64,000 nucleotides of DNA from Streptomyces sp. CB00316 (GCF_001905595.1 NZ_LIXI01000001.1:744001-808000), one strand, 5' to 3'. Positions 25,286 through 33,941 are shown, counted from the first letter of the stretch. The notes: generated by a model from the sequence alone, not told the origin. Numbers and translations: made by a program.

Positions 25286-25317
25286 GCTGTCCCCATCCGC
25301 GATCCGTGCGTGCTCAT
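25282..25317 (-). other. Short leader ORF overlapping the kstR start, arisen by local duplication
   Basis: The sequence GGGGACAGCATG occurs twice, once at the kstR start and once 32 bases upstream, because a ~13-base block (with CCGCGATCCGTG nearby) is duplicated. The upstream copy starts a frame of 11 codons (MSTHGSRMGTA) whose TGA overlaps the kstR ATG (ATGA). It could couple or buffer kstR translation. Confidence 0.35.
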
Positions 25318-25509
25318 GCTGTCCCCGTTCACGATCAGTGATCCGCGATCCGTGGTTCGTCCCTGCGTTCCGCACCCGGGCGGATCCCAGCGCGTGCGTC
25401 CGGGCGCGCACAGCATGCCAGGGCCTCCGCCGTGGCGCGAATCACCTGATCCGGGCCTCACGCCGACGCTACCTGCCGGTAGATTCGATGCACGTCGAAC
25501 GATCAAGTC

Positions 25510-25523
25510 TGGAACTTGTTCTA
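25510..25523. promoter_or_regulatory. KstR operator, perfect consensus, between kstR and GT4 gene
   Basis: TGGAACTTGTTCTA matches TnnAACnnGTTnnA at every defined base, and the flanks extend it to TCTGGAACTTGTTCTAGA. It is 55 bases before the glycosyltransferase start and about 225 bases upstream of the kstR ATG, so it could serve both. The rest of 25286-25577 holds no gene. Confidence 0.75.
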
Positions 25524-25577
25524 GATTAGCGCTACCGGTTACGCTCCGGCGAACACGCAGTCAGAAGGGGGCCGAGT

Positions 25578-26894
25578 GTGACCGCTGAGGCCATAGAGAC
25601 GGGCCCCCGCACGGGCGACAGCAGCTCCTCCGCCGGGGCCGGCGGCCGGCCGCTGCGCATCGCGCTCCTCACGTACAAGGGCAACCCGTTCTGCGGTGGC
25701 CAGGGTGTGTACGTCCGCCACCTCGGGCGTGAGCTCGCGCGGCTGGGGCACAGCGTCGAGGTCATCGGCGCGCAGCCCTATCCCGTACTCGACGAGGGCG
25801 TCCCGCTCACCGAGCTCCCCAGCCTCGACCTCTACCGGCAGCCCGATCCGTTCCGTACGCCGAAGTGGGGCGAGTACCGGGACTGGGTCGACCTCGCCGA
25901 GGTCGCCACCATGTGGACCGGCGGCTTCCCCGAACCGCTCACCTTCAGCCTCCGCGCCCGCCGCCATCTCCTGGCCCGGCGCGGCGAGTTCGACGTCGTC
26001 CACGACAACCAGACCCTCGGTTACGGGCTCCTCGGCGACCTCGGGGCCCCGCTCGTGACGACGATCCACCACCCCATCACCGTGGACCGCAGGCTCGACC
26101 TGGCGGCCGCGAACAGCCGCCGCCGGCGCGCCTCCGTACGCCGCTGGTACGCCTTCACGCGGATGCAGAAGCGGGTCGCCCGCAAGCTGGACACCGTCCT
26201 CACCGTCTCCGGCTCCTCCCGTGACGAGATCGTCGAGGACCTCGGCGTACGCGCGGACCGGATCAGCGTCGTCCACATCGGCGCCGACACCGACCTGTGG
26301 TCGCCCGACCCCTCCGTGGCCGAGGTGCCCGGCCGCATCGTCACCACCTCCAGCGCCGACGTCCCGCTCAAGGGCCTGGTCCACCTCGTCGACGCGCTCG
26401 CCAAGCTCCGTACGGAGAACCCCGCCGCCCACCTCGTGGTCGTCGGAAAGCGCGCCGAGGACGGGCCGGTCGCCCGGGCCATAGAGCGGCACGGGCTCAC
26501 CGACGCCGTCGAGTTCGTCAAGGGCATCAGCGACGCCGAGCTGGTCGACCTCGTGCGCAGCGCCCAGGTCTCCTGTGTGCCCTCGCTGTACGAGGGGTTC
26601 TCGCTGCCCGCCGCCGAGGCGATGGCCACCGGCACCCCGCTCGTCGCCACCACCGGCGGTGCGATCCCCGAGGTCTCCGGGCGCGACGGGGAGACCTGCC
26701 TCGCGGTGGCGCCCGGCGACGCGGACGCGCTGGCCGGGGCGCTCGCCCGGCTGCTGGCCGACCCGGAGCTGCGCGCCCGCCTCGGCGCGGCGGGCCGTGA
26801 GCGGGTGCTGGCCAACTTCACCTGGGCCCGGGCGGCCGCCGGAACGGCCGAGCTGTACCGTCAGGCGATCGCCGTCCGCGGAGCCCGCAGGTGA
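25578..26894 (+). CDS. GT4-family glycosyltransferase
   Basis: GTG at 25578 follows GAAGGGGG. The 438-residue protein has the GT-B fold. The N-terminal Rossmann domain carries IALLTYKGNPFCGGQGVYVRHLGRELARLGH. The C-terminal domain has VTTSSADVPLKGLVHLVDA, LVVVGKR and the donor-binding EX7E segment PSLYEGFSLPAAEAMATGTPLV. It should be a retaining enzyme using a nucleotide sugar; donor and acceptor are unknown. It is the first gene of a three-gene cluster with a methyltransferase and an alpha-barrel protein. The gap to the next gene is 73 bases. The KstR box upstream may control it. Confidence 0.9.
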   Translation: MTAEAIETGPRTGDSSSSAGAGGRPLRIALLTYKGNPFCGGQGVYVRHLGRELARLGHSVEVIGAQPYPVLDEGVPLTELPSLDLYRQPDPFRTPKWGEYRDWVDLAEVATMWTGGFPEPLTFSLRARRHLLARRGEFDVVHDNQTLGYGLLGDLGAPLVTTIHHPITVDRRLDLAAANSRRRRASVRRWYAFTRMQKRVARKLDTVLTVSGSSRDEIVEDLGVRADRISVVHIGADTDLWSPDPSVAEVPGRIVTTSSADVPLKGLVHLVDALAKLRTENPAAHLVVVGKRAEDGPVARAIERHGLTDAVEFVKGISDAELVDLVRSAQVSCVPSLYEGFSLPAAEAMATGTPLVATTGGAIPEVSGRDGETCLAVAPGDADALAGALARLLADPELRARLGAAGRERVLANFTWARAAAGTAELYRQAIAVRGARR

Positions 26895-26967
26895 CCGCGC
26901 CGCACCCGCAGGTGGCTGCGGACCCGCTTTTCTGAACCCGTACCTCCGACCTCGAAGGCAGGCCCTC

Positions 26968-27699
26968 GTGCTGACCGTCGACTTCACCCGCTTCCCGCTC
27001 GCCGCAGGCGACCGAGTGCTCGACCTGGGCTGCGGTGCCGGCCGGCATGCCTTCGAGTGTTACCGGCGCGGCGCACAGGTGGTGGCCCTCGACCAGAACG
27101 GCGAGGAGATCCGCGAGGTCGCCAAGTGGTTCGCCGCCATGAAGGAGGCCGGGGAGGCCCCCGAGGGGGCAACCGCCACCGCGATGGAGGGCGACGCCCT
27201 CAACCTGCCCTTCCCCGACGACTCCTTCGACGTCGTGATCATCTCCGAGGTCATGGAGCACATCCCGGACGACAAGGGCGTCCTCGCCGAGATGGTCCGG
27301 GTCCTCAAGCCGGGCGGCCGCATCGCCATCACCGTCCCGCGCTACGGCCCCGAGAAGATCTGCTGGACCCTCTCCGACGCCTACCACGAGGTCGAGGGCG
27401 GCCACATCCGCATCTACAAGGCCGACCAGCTCCTCGCCCGCATCCGCGAGGCCGGACTCAAGCCGTACGGCACCCACCACGCCCACGCCCTGCACTCGCC
27501 GTACTGGTGGCTGAAGTGCGCCTTCGGCGTCGACAACGACAAGGCGCTGCCGGTGCGGGCGTACCACAAGCTGCTGGTCTGGGACATCATGAAGAAGCCG
27601 CTCGCCACCCGGGTCGCCGAGCAGCTGCTCAACCCGGTCGTCGGCAAGAGCTTCGTCGCGTACGCCACCAAGCCGCACCTTCCGAAGGCGCAGGCGTGA
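26968..27699 (+). CDS. Class I SAM-dependent methyltransferase
   Basis: GTG at 26968 (LTVDFTRFPLAAGD) gives 243 residues; a weak AAGGCAGG precedes it. SAM motif I is VLDLGCGAGRHAFEC, with acidic residues in VVALDQNGEE and the post-motif DSFDVVIISEVMEHIPD. The UbiE/Methyltransf_11 fold is clear. The C-terminal region has THHAHALHSPYWWLKCAFG, which may contact the acceptor. The substrate is unknown. Its stop overlaps the next gene's GTG, so it is translated together with the alpha-barrel protein, and the glycosyltransferase upstream suggests a shared glycosylated or lipidic substrate. Confidence 0.9.
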   Translation: MLTVDFTRFPLAAGDRVLDLGCGAGRHAFECYRRGAQVVALDQNGEEIREVAKWFAAMKEAGEAPEGATATAMEGDALNLPFPDDSFDVVIISEVMEHIPDDKGVLAEMVRVLKPGGRIAITVPRYGPEKICWTLSDAYHEVEGGHIRIYKADQLLARIREAGLKPYGTHHAHALHSPYWWLKCAFGVDNDKALPVRAYHKLLVWDIMKKPLATRVAEQLLNPVVGKSFVAYATKPHLPKAQA

Positions 27700-28769
27700 G
27701 CACTCCCGAACAGACCGAGCACCTTGTCCTTCCCGGGGTCCTGACCGCCGCCGAGGCCACCGAGACCGTCGCCGCCCTCGCCGCCGTACAGCGCGAGGAC
27801 GGGGCGCTGCCCTGGTTCCGGGGCCACCACCTCGACCCGTGGGACCACACCGAGGCCGCGATGGCGCTGGACGCGGCCGGCGAGCACGAGGCGGCCGAGC
27901 GCGCCTACGACTGGCTGGCCCGCCACCAGAACGGCGACGGCTCGTGGTACGCCGCGTACCACGACGGCGACCCGCGGCAGCCGACCGACCTCAGCCGTGA
28001 GACCAACTTCTGCGCATACGTGGCCGTCGGCGTCTGGCACCACTATCTCGCCACCGGGGACGACGCGTTCGTCGACCGGATGTGGCCCACCGTCTTCGCG
28101 GCGATCGAGTTCGTGCTCCGACTCCAGCAGCCCGGTGGGCAGATCGGCTGGAAGCGGGAGGCGGACGGGACGGCGGTGAACGACGCGCTGCTGACCGGTT
28201 CCTCCTCCGTGCACCAGGCGCTGCGCTGTGCGCTCGCCATCGCGGAGCGGCGCGAAGAGCCGCAGCCTGACTGGGAGTTGGCGACCGGGGCACTGGCCCA
28301 CGCGATCCGCAACCACCCCGAGCGCTTCCTCGACAAGAACCGCTACTCGATGGACTGGTACTACCCGGTCCTCGGCGGCGCCGTCACCGGGGCCGAGGCC
28401 ACCGCCCGCATCCAGGAGGGCTGGGACCGCTTCGTCGTCCCCGGTCTCGGGGTGCGGTGCGTGCTGCCCAACCCCTGGGTCACCGGCGGCGAGAGCTGCG
28501 AACTCGCCCTCGCCCTCTGGGTGACGGGGGAGTCGGACCGGGCCCTGGAGATCCTCCAGTCGATCCAGCACCTGCGCGCCGAGGGCGGGCTCTACTGGAC
28601 GGGATACGTCTTCGAGGGCAACAAGGCCTTCTGGCCGGAGGAGCTCACCACCTGGACGGCGGGCTCCCTGCTGCTGGCGGTGGCCGCACTCGGGGGGGAC
28701 GAGGCGACCACCGCGGTCTTCTCCGGGGAGCGGCTGCCGGTCGGCCTGGAGCCGGACTGCTGCCGGTAG
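27696..28769 (+). CDS. Alpha/alpha-barrel protein annotated in relatives as prenyltransferase
   Basis: GTG at 27696 overlaps the methyltransferase stop (GTGA). The 357-residue product has repeating helical hairpins with aromatic and glycine pairs: AVQREDGALPWFRGHHLDPWDH, AYDWLARHQNGDGSWYAAY, IQHLRAEGGLYWTGYV. This is the fold of squalene cyclases and of six-hairpin glycosidases. The cyclase DxDD motif is absent. Conserved-looking acidic clusters (DPWDHTEAAMAL, NDALLTGSSSVHQAL, MDWYYPVLGG) fit a glycosidase-like active site better. No signal peptide is present, so it works in the cytosol. The function is unassigned. Confidence 0.75.
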   Translation: MSTPEQTEHLVLPGVLTAAEATETVAALAAVQREDGALPWFRGHHLDPWDHTEAAMALDAAGEHEAAERAYDWLARHQNGDGSWYAAYHDGDPRQPTDLSRETNFCAYVAVGVWHHYLATGDDAFVDRMWPTVFAAIEFVLRLQQPGGQIGWKREADGTAVNDALLTGSSSVHQALRCALAIAERREEPQPDWELATGALAHAIRNHPERFLDKNRYSMDWYYPVLGGAVTGAEATARIQEGWDRFVVPGLGVRCVLPNPWVTGGESCELALALWVTGESDRALEILQSIQHLRAEGGLYWTGYVFEGNKAFWPEELTTWTAGSLLLAVAALGGDEATTAVFSGERLPVGLEPDCCR

Positions 28770-28799
28770 GCGCTGACCGTTCGTGCGGCCGGTCCGTCG

Positions 28800-29090
28800 T
28801 CAGCGGCGGATCCGGCCCGCCACCGCGTGCCCGATGAACAGGTAGACCACGGCCGCGAGACCGTAGCCGGCCACGACCCGCGCCCACGCCGCGTCGAACG
28901 TGAACAGGTCGTACGACCAGCCCGCCAGCCAGGTCGCGGCGTCGTGCACCCACTGCACGAAGCCGTTGCTCCGGTTGGCGTCCAGCAGGTACATCAGGAT
29001 CCAGAGAACGATGATGAAGGCCAGGATGTCGGCCACGGCGGCGATGATCCGGGCCGCTGGACTGCTGCCTGTGCGGGTTCTGGGAGACAT
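28800..29090 (-). CDS. Small membrane protein
   Basis: ATG at 29090 (MSPRTRTGSS) is preferred to the one at 29111. The 96-residue product has two clear transmembrane segments (AAVADILAFIIVLWILMYLL and VVAGYGLAAVVYLFIGHAVAG). Between them is an amphipathic extracellular or cytoplasmic loop containing NRSNGFVQWVHDAATWLAGWSYDLF. Similar short proteins are widespread in Streptomyces with no known role. It is convergent with the alpha-barrel gene and divergent from the isomerase-like gene. Confidence 0.7.
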   Translation of the reverse strand: MSPRTRTGSSPAARIIAAVADILAFIIVLWILMYLLDANRSNGFVQWVHDAATWLAGWSYDLFTFDAAWARVVAGYGLAAVVYLFIGHAVAGRIRR

Positions 29091-29205
29091 GCAATCCTGG
29101 TTACCGCTCAACCCGGCGTGAAACCCGAAGGGCGGTACCAGTCGGCGGGCCCTGGGGGTCGGATATTCAGGTGATCGACTTCCGTGGCCCGGTTAGGGTC
29201 CCGGC

Positions 29206-29985
29206 ATGACGCTTCTTTCTTACGGCCGTTACTGCGACGAGATCCTTGCGCAGACCGACGCCCTGCGCGCGACCCTCAAGGGCGCGGACCTCGGCGCGAA
29301 CGTCCCCTCCTGCCCCGACTGGAACCTGCGGCAGCTCGCCGTCCATGTCGGCGGCGCCCACCGCTGGGTCGGGGAGATCGTGCGCGGGCGGGCCACCGAG
29401 GACGTCCCGGAGGATAAGGTGCCGGGCGCAGCGGGGCCCGGGAGCGACGACCCGGCCGCGCTGGACGCCTGGCTCGCCGAGGGCGCGGCCACCGCCGTCG
29501 CCGCGCTGCGGGAGGCGGGGCCGGACGCCGAGGTGTGGACCTGGGCGTGGGAGCGGCGTACGGCGTTCTGGGCGCGGCGCATGACGCACGAGACGGTGGT
29601 GCACCGGGCGGACGCGGCGCTCGCCGCGCGGGTCCCGTACACGGTCGACCCCGAAGTGGCCGCCGACACCATCGACGAGTGGCTGCGGATCGTCTCCTTC
29701 GCCCAGGAGGGCGGCGACCCGGAGGCGGATGAACTGCGCGGCGGTGGGCGCTCGTTGCACCTGCACGCCATCGACGCACCCGGGGCGGAGTGGCTGATCG
29801 AGTTCGGCGAGGACCGCTTCACCTGGCGGCACGATCACGAGAAGGCGACGGTCGCCCTGCGCGGTCCGCTCACCGATCTGATGCTCGTCTTCAACCGCCG
29901 CCTGGAGCCCACGAGCGAGCGGGTCGAGGTGTTCGGTGACGCGGAGCTGCTGGACTTCTGGCTGGACCGGTCGTCGTTCGGGTGA
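29206..29985 (+). CDS. Maleylpyruvate isomerase-family mycothiol-dependent (DinB-like) protein
   Basis: The 259-residue protein has the four-helix DinB/MDMPI fold with the metal-binding histidines in QLAVHVGGAHRWVGE and MTHETVVHRADA. A C-terminal MDMPI_C-like domain starts near 165 (GGRSLHLHAIDAPGAEWLIEF). The family contains mycothiol-dependent maleylpyruvate isomerase, but most members have unknown thiol-transfer reactions. A cytosolic mycothiol-dependent enzyme is the safest description. It is monocistronic. A start at 29206 gives MTLLSYGRYCDEI, and no alternative is needed. Confidence 0.85.
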   Translation: MTLLSYGRYCDEILAQTDALRATLKGADLGANVPSCPDWNLRQLAVHVGGAHRWVGEIVRGRATEDVPEDKVPGAAGPGSDDPAALDAWLAEGAATAVAALREAGPDAEVWTWAWERRTAFWARRMTHETVVHRADAALAARVPYTVDPEVAADTIDEWLRIVSFAQEGGDPEADELRGGGRSLHLHAIDAPGAEWLIEFGEDRFTWRHDHEKATVALRGPLTDLMLVFNRRLEPTSERVEVFGDAELLDFWLDRSSFG

Positions 29986-30000
29986 GTGGCGAGCCGCCGC

Positions 30001-31011
30001 TCAAGCGTTGAGCTCAGCCAGGACCCGCAGCGTGTGCGGGTCCGGGGCGGTGACCAGCAGGTCGGTCACCGGGCCCTTGCGCCACTCCGCGAGCCTCTCC
30101 GCGATCCGGGCGCGCGGGCCCACGAGGGAGATCTCGTCGGCGAACACGTCCGGCACCGCCCGCACCGCCTCCTCCTTGCGGCCCTGGAGGAAGAGTTGCC
30201 GGATGCGCCGGGCCTCCTCCTCGAACCCCATCCGCGCCATCAGGTCCGCGTGGAAGTTGCGGGCCGCGTGCCCCATCCCGCCGATGTAGAAGCCGAGCAT
30301 CGCCTTCACCGGCAGCAGCCCCTCCGCCACGTCGTCGCAGACGTGTGCGCGGGCCATCGGCGCGATCATGAAGCCCTCGCGGAGTCCGGCGAGTGAGGCC
30401 TCGTACACGTCCGTGCGGTGCGGGGACCAGTAGAGGGGGAGCCAGCCGTCCGCGATCCGGACCGTCTGCGCGATGTTCTTCGGGCCCTCGGCGCCCAGCA
30501 GGACGGGGAGTGACGCCCGCAGCGGGTGCGTGATGGGCTTCAGGGGCTTGCCGAGGCCGGTGGCGTCCGGGCCCGCGTACGGGTGGGAGTGGAAGCGGCC
30601 CGCCACCTCGACCGGGGCCTGCCGGGCCAGCACCTGGCGGATCACCTCGACGTATTCGCGGGTCGCGGTCAGCGGGCTCTTCGGGAACGGGCGCCCGTAC
30701 CACCCCTCCACCACCTGTGGCCCGGACAGGCCGAGGCCGAGCAGCAGCCGGCCGCCCGAGAGGTGGTCCAGGGTCAGCGCGTGCATGGCCGTCGCGGTCG
30801 GCGTACGGGCCGCCATCTGCGCGATCCCCGTACCCAGCCGGATCCGCGAGGTGTGGGCGGCGATCCAGGTCAGCGGGGTGAAGGCGTCCGAGCCCCACGC
30901 CTCCGCCGTCCACACCGAGTCGTAGCCGAGCCGCTCCGCCTCCTGGGCGAGGGCGAGATGGCCGGGGTCCGGCCCGCGGCCCCAGTATCCGAGTGCCAGT
31001 CCGAGCCGCAT
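30001..31011 (-). CDS. LLM-class F420-dependent oxidoreductase
   Basis: The 336-residue protein has the luciferase-like TIM barrel of F420-dependent enzymes: LGLALGYWG at the N-terminus, LGYDSVWTAEAWGSDAFTPLTW, SRIRLGTGIAQMAARTP, and HLSGGRLLLGLGLSGPQVVEGWYG. These segments are typical of the mycobacterial-type LLM oxidoreductases. It would transfer hydride between reduced F420 and an organic substrate in the cytosol. The substrate is unknown. No KstR-like box lies upstream, so I do not place it in that regulon. It ends convergently with the isomerase-like gene. Confidence 0.88.
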   Translation of the reverse strand: MRLGLALGYWGRGPDPGHLALAQEAERLGYDSVWTAEAWGSDAFTPLTWIAAHTSRIRLGTGIAQMAARTPTATAMHALTLDHLSGGRLLLGLGLSGPQVVEGWYGRPFPKSPLTATREYVEVIRQVLARQAPVEVAGRFHSHPYAGPDATGLGKPLKPITHPLRASLPVLLGAEGPKNIAQTVRIADGWLPLYWSPHRTDVYEASLAGLREGFMIAPMARAHVCDDVAEGLLPVKAMLGFYIGGMGHAARNFHADLMARMGFEEEARRIRQLFLQGRKEEAVRAVPDVFADEISLVGPRARIAERLAEWRKGPVTDLLVTAPDPHTLRVLAELNA

Positions 31012-31078
31012 TCCGTTGCCTCCGGCCGTAGATGACGATTCGTCAGGTCATGGCGGTGCGGGACGGACTGTACGACAA

Positions 31079-31108
31079 CGGCCCCCCGCCCGGAAGGGCG
31101 AGGGGCCG
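31079..31108 (-). terminator. Intrinsic-type hairpin after the DUF5336 gene
   Basis: Bases 31079-31091 pair with 31096-31108 over 13 positions with one mismatch, around a GGAA tetraloop. It lies 20 bases beyond the stop of the leftward DUF5336 gene and before the LLM gene's start. Confidence 0.7.
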
Positions 31109-31128
31109 CGGGCGTTGCGCGCTCGGGA

Positions 31129-31983
31129 TCAGCCGCGCTGGATGCCCGTCGTGTCCTGGAGTACACCGCGACGGCCGTCCTGCGTCTGGGCGATGAGGCC
31201 CTGACCGCGCTGCTCGACCGCGAGGTACCAGGTGCCCGGCGCCAGTTCGGCGATCGGGTTCGGCGCGCCGTCCTCGCCGTACAGCGGGCGGGCCACCGGA
31301 ACGGCGAACCAGAACGGGGTGAAGTCGCCCGCCGGAGCCGCGCCGCCCTGCGGGGCGGACTGCTGGGCCTGGGCGGCCTGCGCCTGAGCCGCAGCCGGGT
31401 CGGCCTGACCCGGCTGACCACTGGCCTGGGCGCCGGGGTAGCCGTACCCCTGGCTCGGCTGCGCGCCGTAGGGCTGCTGCTGGGCGCCCGGGTAGCCGTA
31501 GCCCTGGCCCGGCTGGCCACCGTACGGCGGCTGCACGGCCTGCGGCGGCTTCGGGGCGCCGACGATCGGCGCCTTGAGCGCGGGGACCAGCGGACCGGCG
31601 ATCGCGCCCGCGGCGAGCACGATGGTCGCCAGCAGGCCGAGGATCAGGCCGGCGCCGGCGTCACTGACGTCGATGGTCGTCCAGAAGGCGGTCCACAGTG
31701 CGAAGACGGTGAACGCGGCCCCGAACTGGCCGAGGTCGAACCCCACGACCTTGCGGCCGGGCGTCAGGCGGCCCACGACCACCAGCGCCGCGCCGATGAT
31801 GCCGGCGAGGAAGACGCTCATCAGGAGCCCGAGCGAGTCCCAGGCGTTCGGGCTGCTGAAGCGGGAGCAGTCCACGCCGGAGGGGCAGTCGTAGCCGGAG
31901 AGGTCGAGGAAAGAGGCGATGAACAGCACGACCGCTGCTCCGATCACCACGCCGTCGCCTCGAGTGAGGGAGCGGATATTCAC
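31129..31983 (-). CDS. DUF5336 membrane protein with Gly/Tyr/Pro/Gln-rich repeats
   Basis: GTG at 31983 has AAGGACC upstream. The 284-residue product has four transmembrane segments in its first ~140 residues, starting GVVIGAAVVLFIASFLDLSG, with two cysteines in a short extracytoplasmic loop (YDCPSGVDCSRF). A low-complexity cytoplasmic region follows (~150-215) in which GQGYGYPGAQ-type units are repeated. A C-terminal soluble domain reads GDFTPFWFAVPVARPLYGEDG and ends TGIQRG. DUF5336 proteins are common in actinobacteria and lack a known function. A strong hairpin terminator follows, so it is monocistronic. Confidence 0.85.
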   Translation of the reverse strand: MNIRSLTRGDGVVIGAAVVLFIASFLDLSGYDCPSGVDCSRFSSPNAWDSLGLLMSVFLAGIIGAALVVVGRLTPGRKVVGFDLGQFGAAFTVFALWTAFWTTIDVSDAGAGLILGLLATIVLAAGAIAGPLVPALKAPIVGAPKPPQAVQPPYGGQPGQGYGYPGAQQQPYGAQPSQGYGYPGAQASGQPGQADPAAAQAQAAQAQQSAPQGGAAPAGDFTPFWFAVPVARPLYGEDGAPNPIAELAPGTWYLAVEQRGQGLIAQTQDGRRGVLQDTTGIQRG

Positions 31984-32183
31984 GTGAAGGTCCTTAGTCG
32001 GTCGTCTCGTCGGGGCGGTCGTCGCTGCCGCCTCTGCGGCGGGCGCGGCATGAAGCTCGGGGGTGGCTCCCCATCGTACGGATGAATCTATCGTCTGACC
32101 GGGCGGGTTGCGCCCGTGCCCGGTTCTTGAACAGTTATCCCCCCAATATCCCCGCAGACCCACCCCTTCCCCGCCGGGCAGAC

Positions 32184-33065
32184 CTACCCCTTCAGGTGGG
32201 CGGCGATGCCGTCCGCCATCCCCTGGGCCGCCTTCTGCCGCCAACGCGCGTCGGTGAGCAGGGCCGCGTCCTTCGGGTCACGCATATTGCCGCATTCCAC
32301 GAAGACTTTGGGCACGGTCGACAGATTCAGTCCGCCGAGATCATCGCGGGTGTCCAGTCCGGTACCCCCGCCGATGTAATTGGAGGGGGCGCTTCCGGTC
32401 GTGCGGACGAAATGCCCGGCGATACGGGCCCCGAGATCGGCCGAACTCTTCACGATCTTCGAGGTGTCCGCCCCGCCGCCCTTCACCGCCGCCGGCAGGA
32501 TCACATGGAAGCCCCGGTTGCCCACCGCCGAGCCGTCCGCGTGCACCGAGACCACCGCGTCGGCCTTCGCCTCGTTGCCGATCCGGGCCCGCTCGTCGAT
32601 GCAGGGCCCGAACGGCCGGTCGTCGTCGTGCGTCAGCAGGACCCGGGCCCCCTGCGCCTGGAGCAACTCCCTCAGCCGGTGCGACACATCGAGGGTGAAC
32701 CGGGCCTCCGCGTAGCCGTCGTCCGTGGACGTGCCGGTCGTATCGCACTCCTTGCGCCCGGTGCCGATGTCGACCTGCTCGTTGATCTCCTTGGTGTGCT
32801 CGCGGTTACGGGGGTTGTGGCCCGGGTCGATCACCACGGTCTTGCCGGTCAGGGGGCCTTGGGGGAGCGAGGCGGTGGGGGAAGCCTCCGGAGTGGCCGA
32901 GGCAGAAGCGGAAGCCGAAGCGGAGACCTTCGCTCCTGCTCCGTCCGTCGTGTCCGGGGAGCCGCCGCATCCGGTGATCGTCGTCAGGCAGAGCGCGGCC
33001 AGCGCGGCGGCGGCGAGGAGCGGGCGGGCGCGGCGGGTGGGGGGAACGCTGTCGTCGTACGGCAC
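32184..33065 (-). CDS. N-acetylmuramoyl-L-alanine amidase, lipoprotein form (Amidase_3)
   Basis: The 293-residue protein starts with an Arg-containing signal peptide ending in the lipobox-like LTTITGC, so it is probably membrane-anchored through Cys33. A Ser/Ala linker follows. The Amidase_3 domain begins TVVIDPGHNPRN (first zinc His), continues with ERARIGNEAKADAVVSVHADG (second His), and ends with KVFVECGNMRDPKDAALL (catalytic Glu). It cleaves the bond between MurNAc and L-alanine in peptidoglycan outside the cell. Length and motifs are normal. It is monocistronic, and its 5' region abuts the methyltransferase gene read in the same direction. Confidence 0.92.
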   Translation of the reverse strand: MPYDDSVPPTRRARPLLAAAALAALCLTTITGCGGSPDTTDGAGAKVSASASASASATPEASPTASLPQGPLTGKTVVIDPGHNPRNREHTKEINEQVDIGTGRKECDTTGTSTDDGYAEARFTLDVSHRLRELLQAQGARVLLTHDDDRPFGPCIDERARIGNEAKADAVVSVHADGSAVGNRGFHVILPAAVKGGGADTSKIVKSSADLGARIAGHFVRTTGSAPSNYIGGGTGLDTRDDLGGLNLSTVPKVFVECGNMRDPKDAALLTDARWRQKAAQGMADGIAAHLKG

Positions 33066-33108
33066 GCGGCGATGCTATCCGTACGGGGGTGGCGCGCCCG
33101 GGTACGCC

Positions 33109-33756
33109 TCAGATCCCCGTGCCCGTGCGCCGCAGCACCCGCAGCGAGTCCCTCACCGACACCTCCGTGAACGCCCCCGAGGCCAGCGCCCGCAGGTACA
33201 CCCGGTACGGGGCCTGGCCGCCGTCGGCCGGGTCGGGGAACACGTCGTGGATCACCAGGAGCCCGCCCTCCGCGACATGCGGGGCCCAGCCCTCGTAGTC
33301 GCCGTTCGCGTGCTCGTCGGTGTGCCCGCCGTCGATGAAGACCAGGCCGAGCGGCCCGGCCCAGACGGCGGCGACCTGCGGGGAGCGGCCGACGAGCGCC
33401 ACCACGTGCTCCTCCAGACCGGCCCGGTGCAGGGTGCGGCGGAACGTCGGCAGGGTGTCCATCAGCCCGACCTCCGGGTCCACCACGCCCGGGTCGTGGT
33501 ACTCCCAGCCCGGCTGCTGCTCCTCGCTGCCCCGGTGGTGGTCCACGGTGAGGGCGCCGACCCCGGCCGTCCGGGCCGCGTCGGCCAGCAGGATCGTGGA
33601 GCGCCCGCAGTACGTGCCCACCTCCAGCAGGGGCAGCCCCAGCGCCCCGGCCTCGGTGGCGGCCGCGTACAGGGCGAGCCCCTCGTGGACCGGCATGAAG
33701 CCCTTGGCGGCCTCGAACGCGGCGAGCACTTCCGGGGAGGGAGCGGCGGCGGTCAC
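33109..33756 (-). CDS. Class I SAM-dependent methyltransferase (Methyltransf_24 type)
   Basis: The 215-residue protein has the SAM-binding motif LPLLEVGTYCGRSTILLADAA, a following acidic strand (ALTVDHHRGSEEQQ) and LGLVFIDGGHTDEHANGDYEGW. This is the pattern of the O-methyltransferase-like Methyltransf_24 group, in which the DGGHT segment binds metal or substrate. The substrate is unknown. The ATG at 33756 overlaps the stop of an upstream 62-codon frame (ATGA), hinting at coupling to that frame. Confidence 0.85.
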   Translation of the reverse strand: MTAAAPSPEVLAAFEAAKGFMPVHEGLALYAAATEAGALGLPLLEVGTYCGRSTILLADAARTAGVGALTVDHHRGSEEQQPGWEYHDPGVVDPEVGLMDTLPTFRRTLHRAGLEEHVVALVGRSPQVAAVWAGPLGLVFIDGGHTDEHANGDYEGWAPHVAEGGLLVIHDVFPDPADGGQAPYRVYLRALASGAFTEVSVRDSLRVLRRTGTGI

Positions 33757-33941
33757 GGGGTTCCTCCAGGTGGGGGCGGGTCTGCTGACGGCGGCGCTCC
33801 ATCGTGCCGTACGGTCCGGCCGGCCGTCGCGGCGGGGGCGGGAGCCGGGACGGAGGCGGCACCGGGGCCGGTGTCCGCGCTGCTCGCCAGCAGGACCGGG
33901 TGCCCCGACGGGCGCTGCGACGGCAGGAACGCCGCCAGCAC
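33753..33941 (-). CDS. Short hypothetical ORF, doubtful
   Basis: This 62-codon frame starts at a GTG (LAAFLPSQRPSGHPVLLASS) and is mostly Pro/Ala-rich. Its stop overlaps the methyltransferase start by 4 bases, which argues for real translation. However there is no clear ribosome binding site and no recognisable domain. A stop codon in frame 13 codons upstream of the GTG excludes a long N-terminal extension. It may be the 3' remnant of a lost gene. The remainder of 33942-34096 is the fadE promoter. Confidence 0.25.
   Translation of the reverse strand: MLAAFLPSQRPSGHPVLLASSADTGPGAASVPAPAPAATAGRTVRHDGAPPSADPPPPGGTP

Noticed and set aside
25578..28769. Terpene biosynthetic gene cluster
   Set aside because: The prenyltransferase-like protein lacks DxDD and there are no terpene synthase or isoprenoid supply genes.
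30001..31011. F420 oxidoreductase as part of the steroid regulon
   Set aside because: No sequence resembling the KstR consensus was found in 31012-31128.
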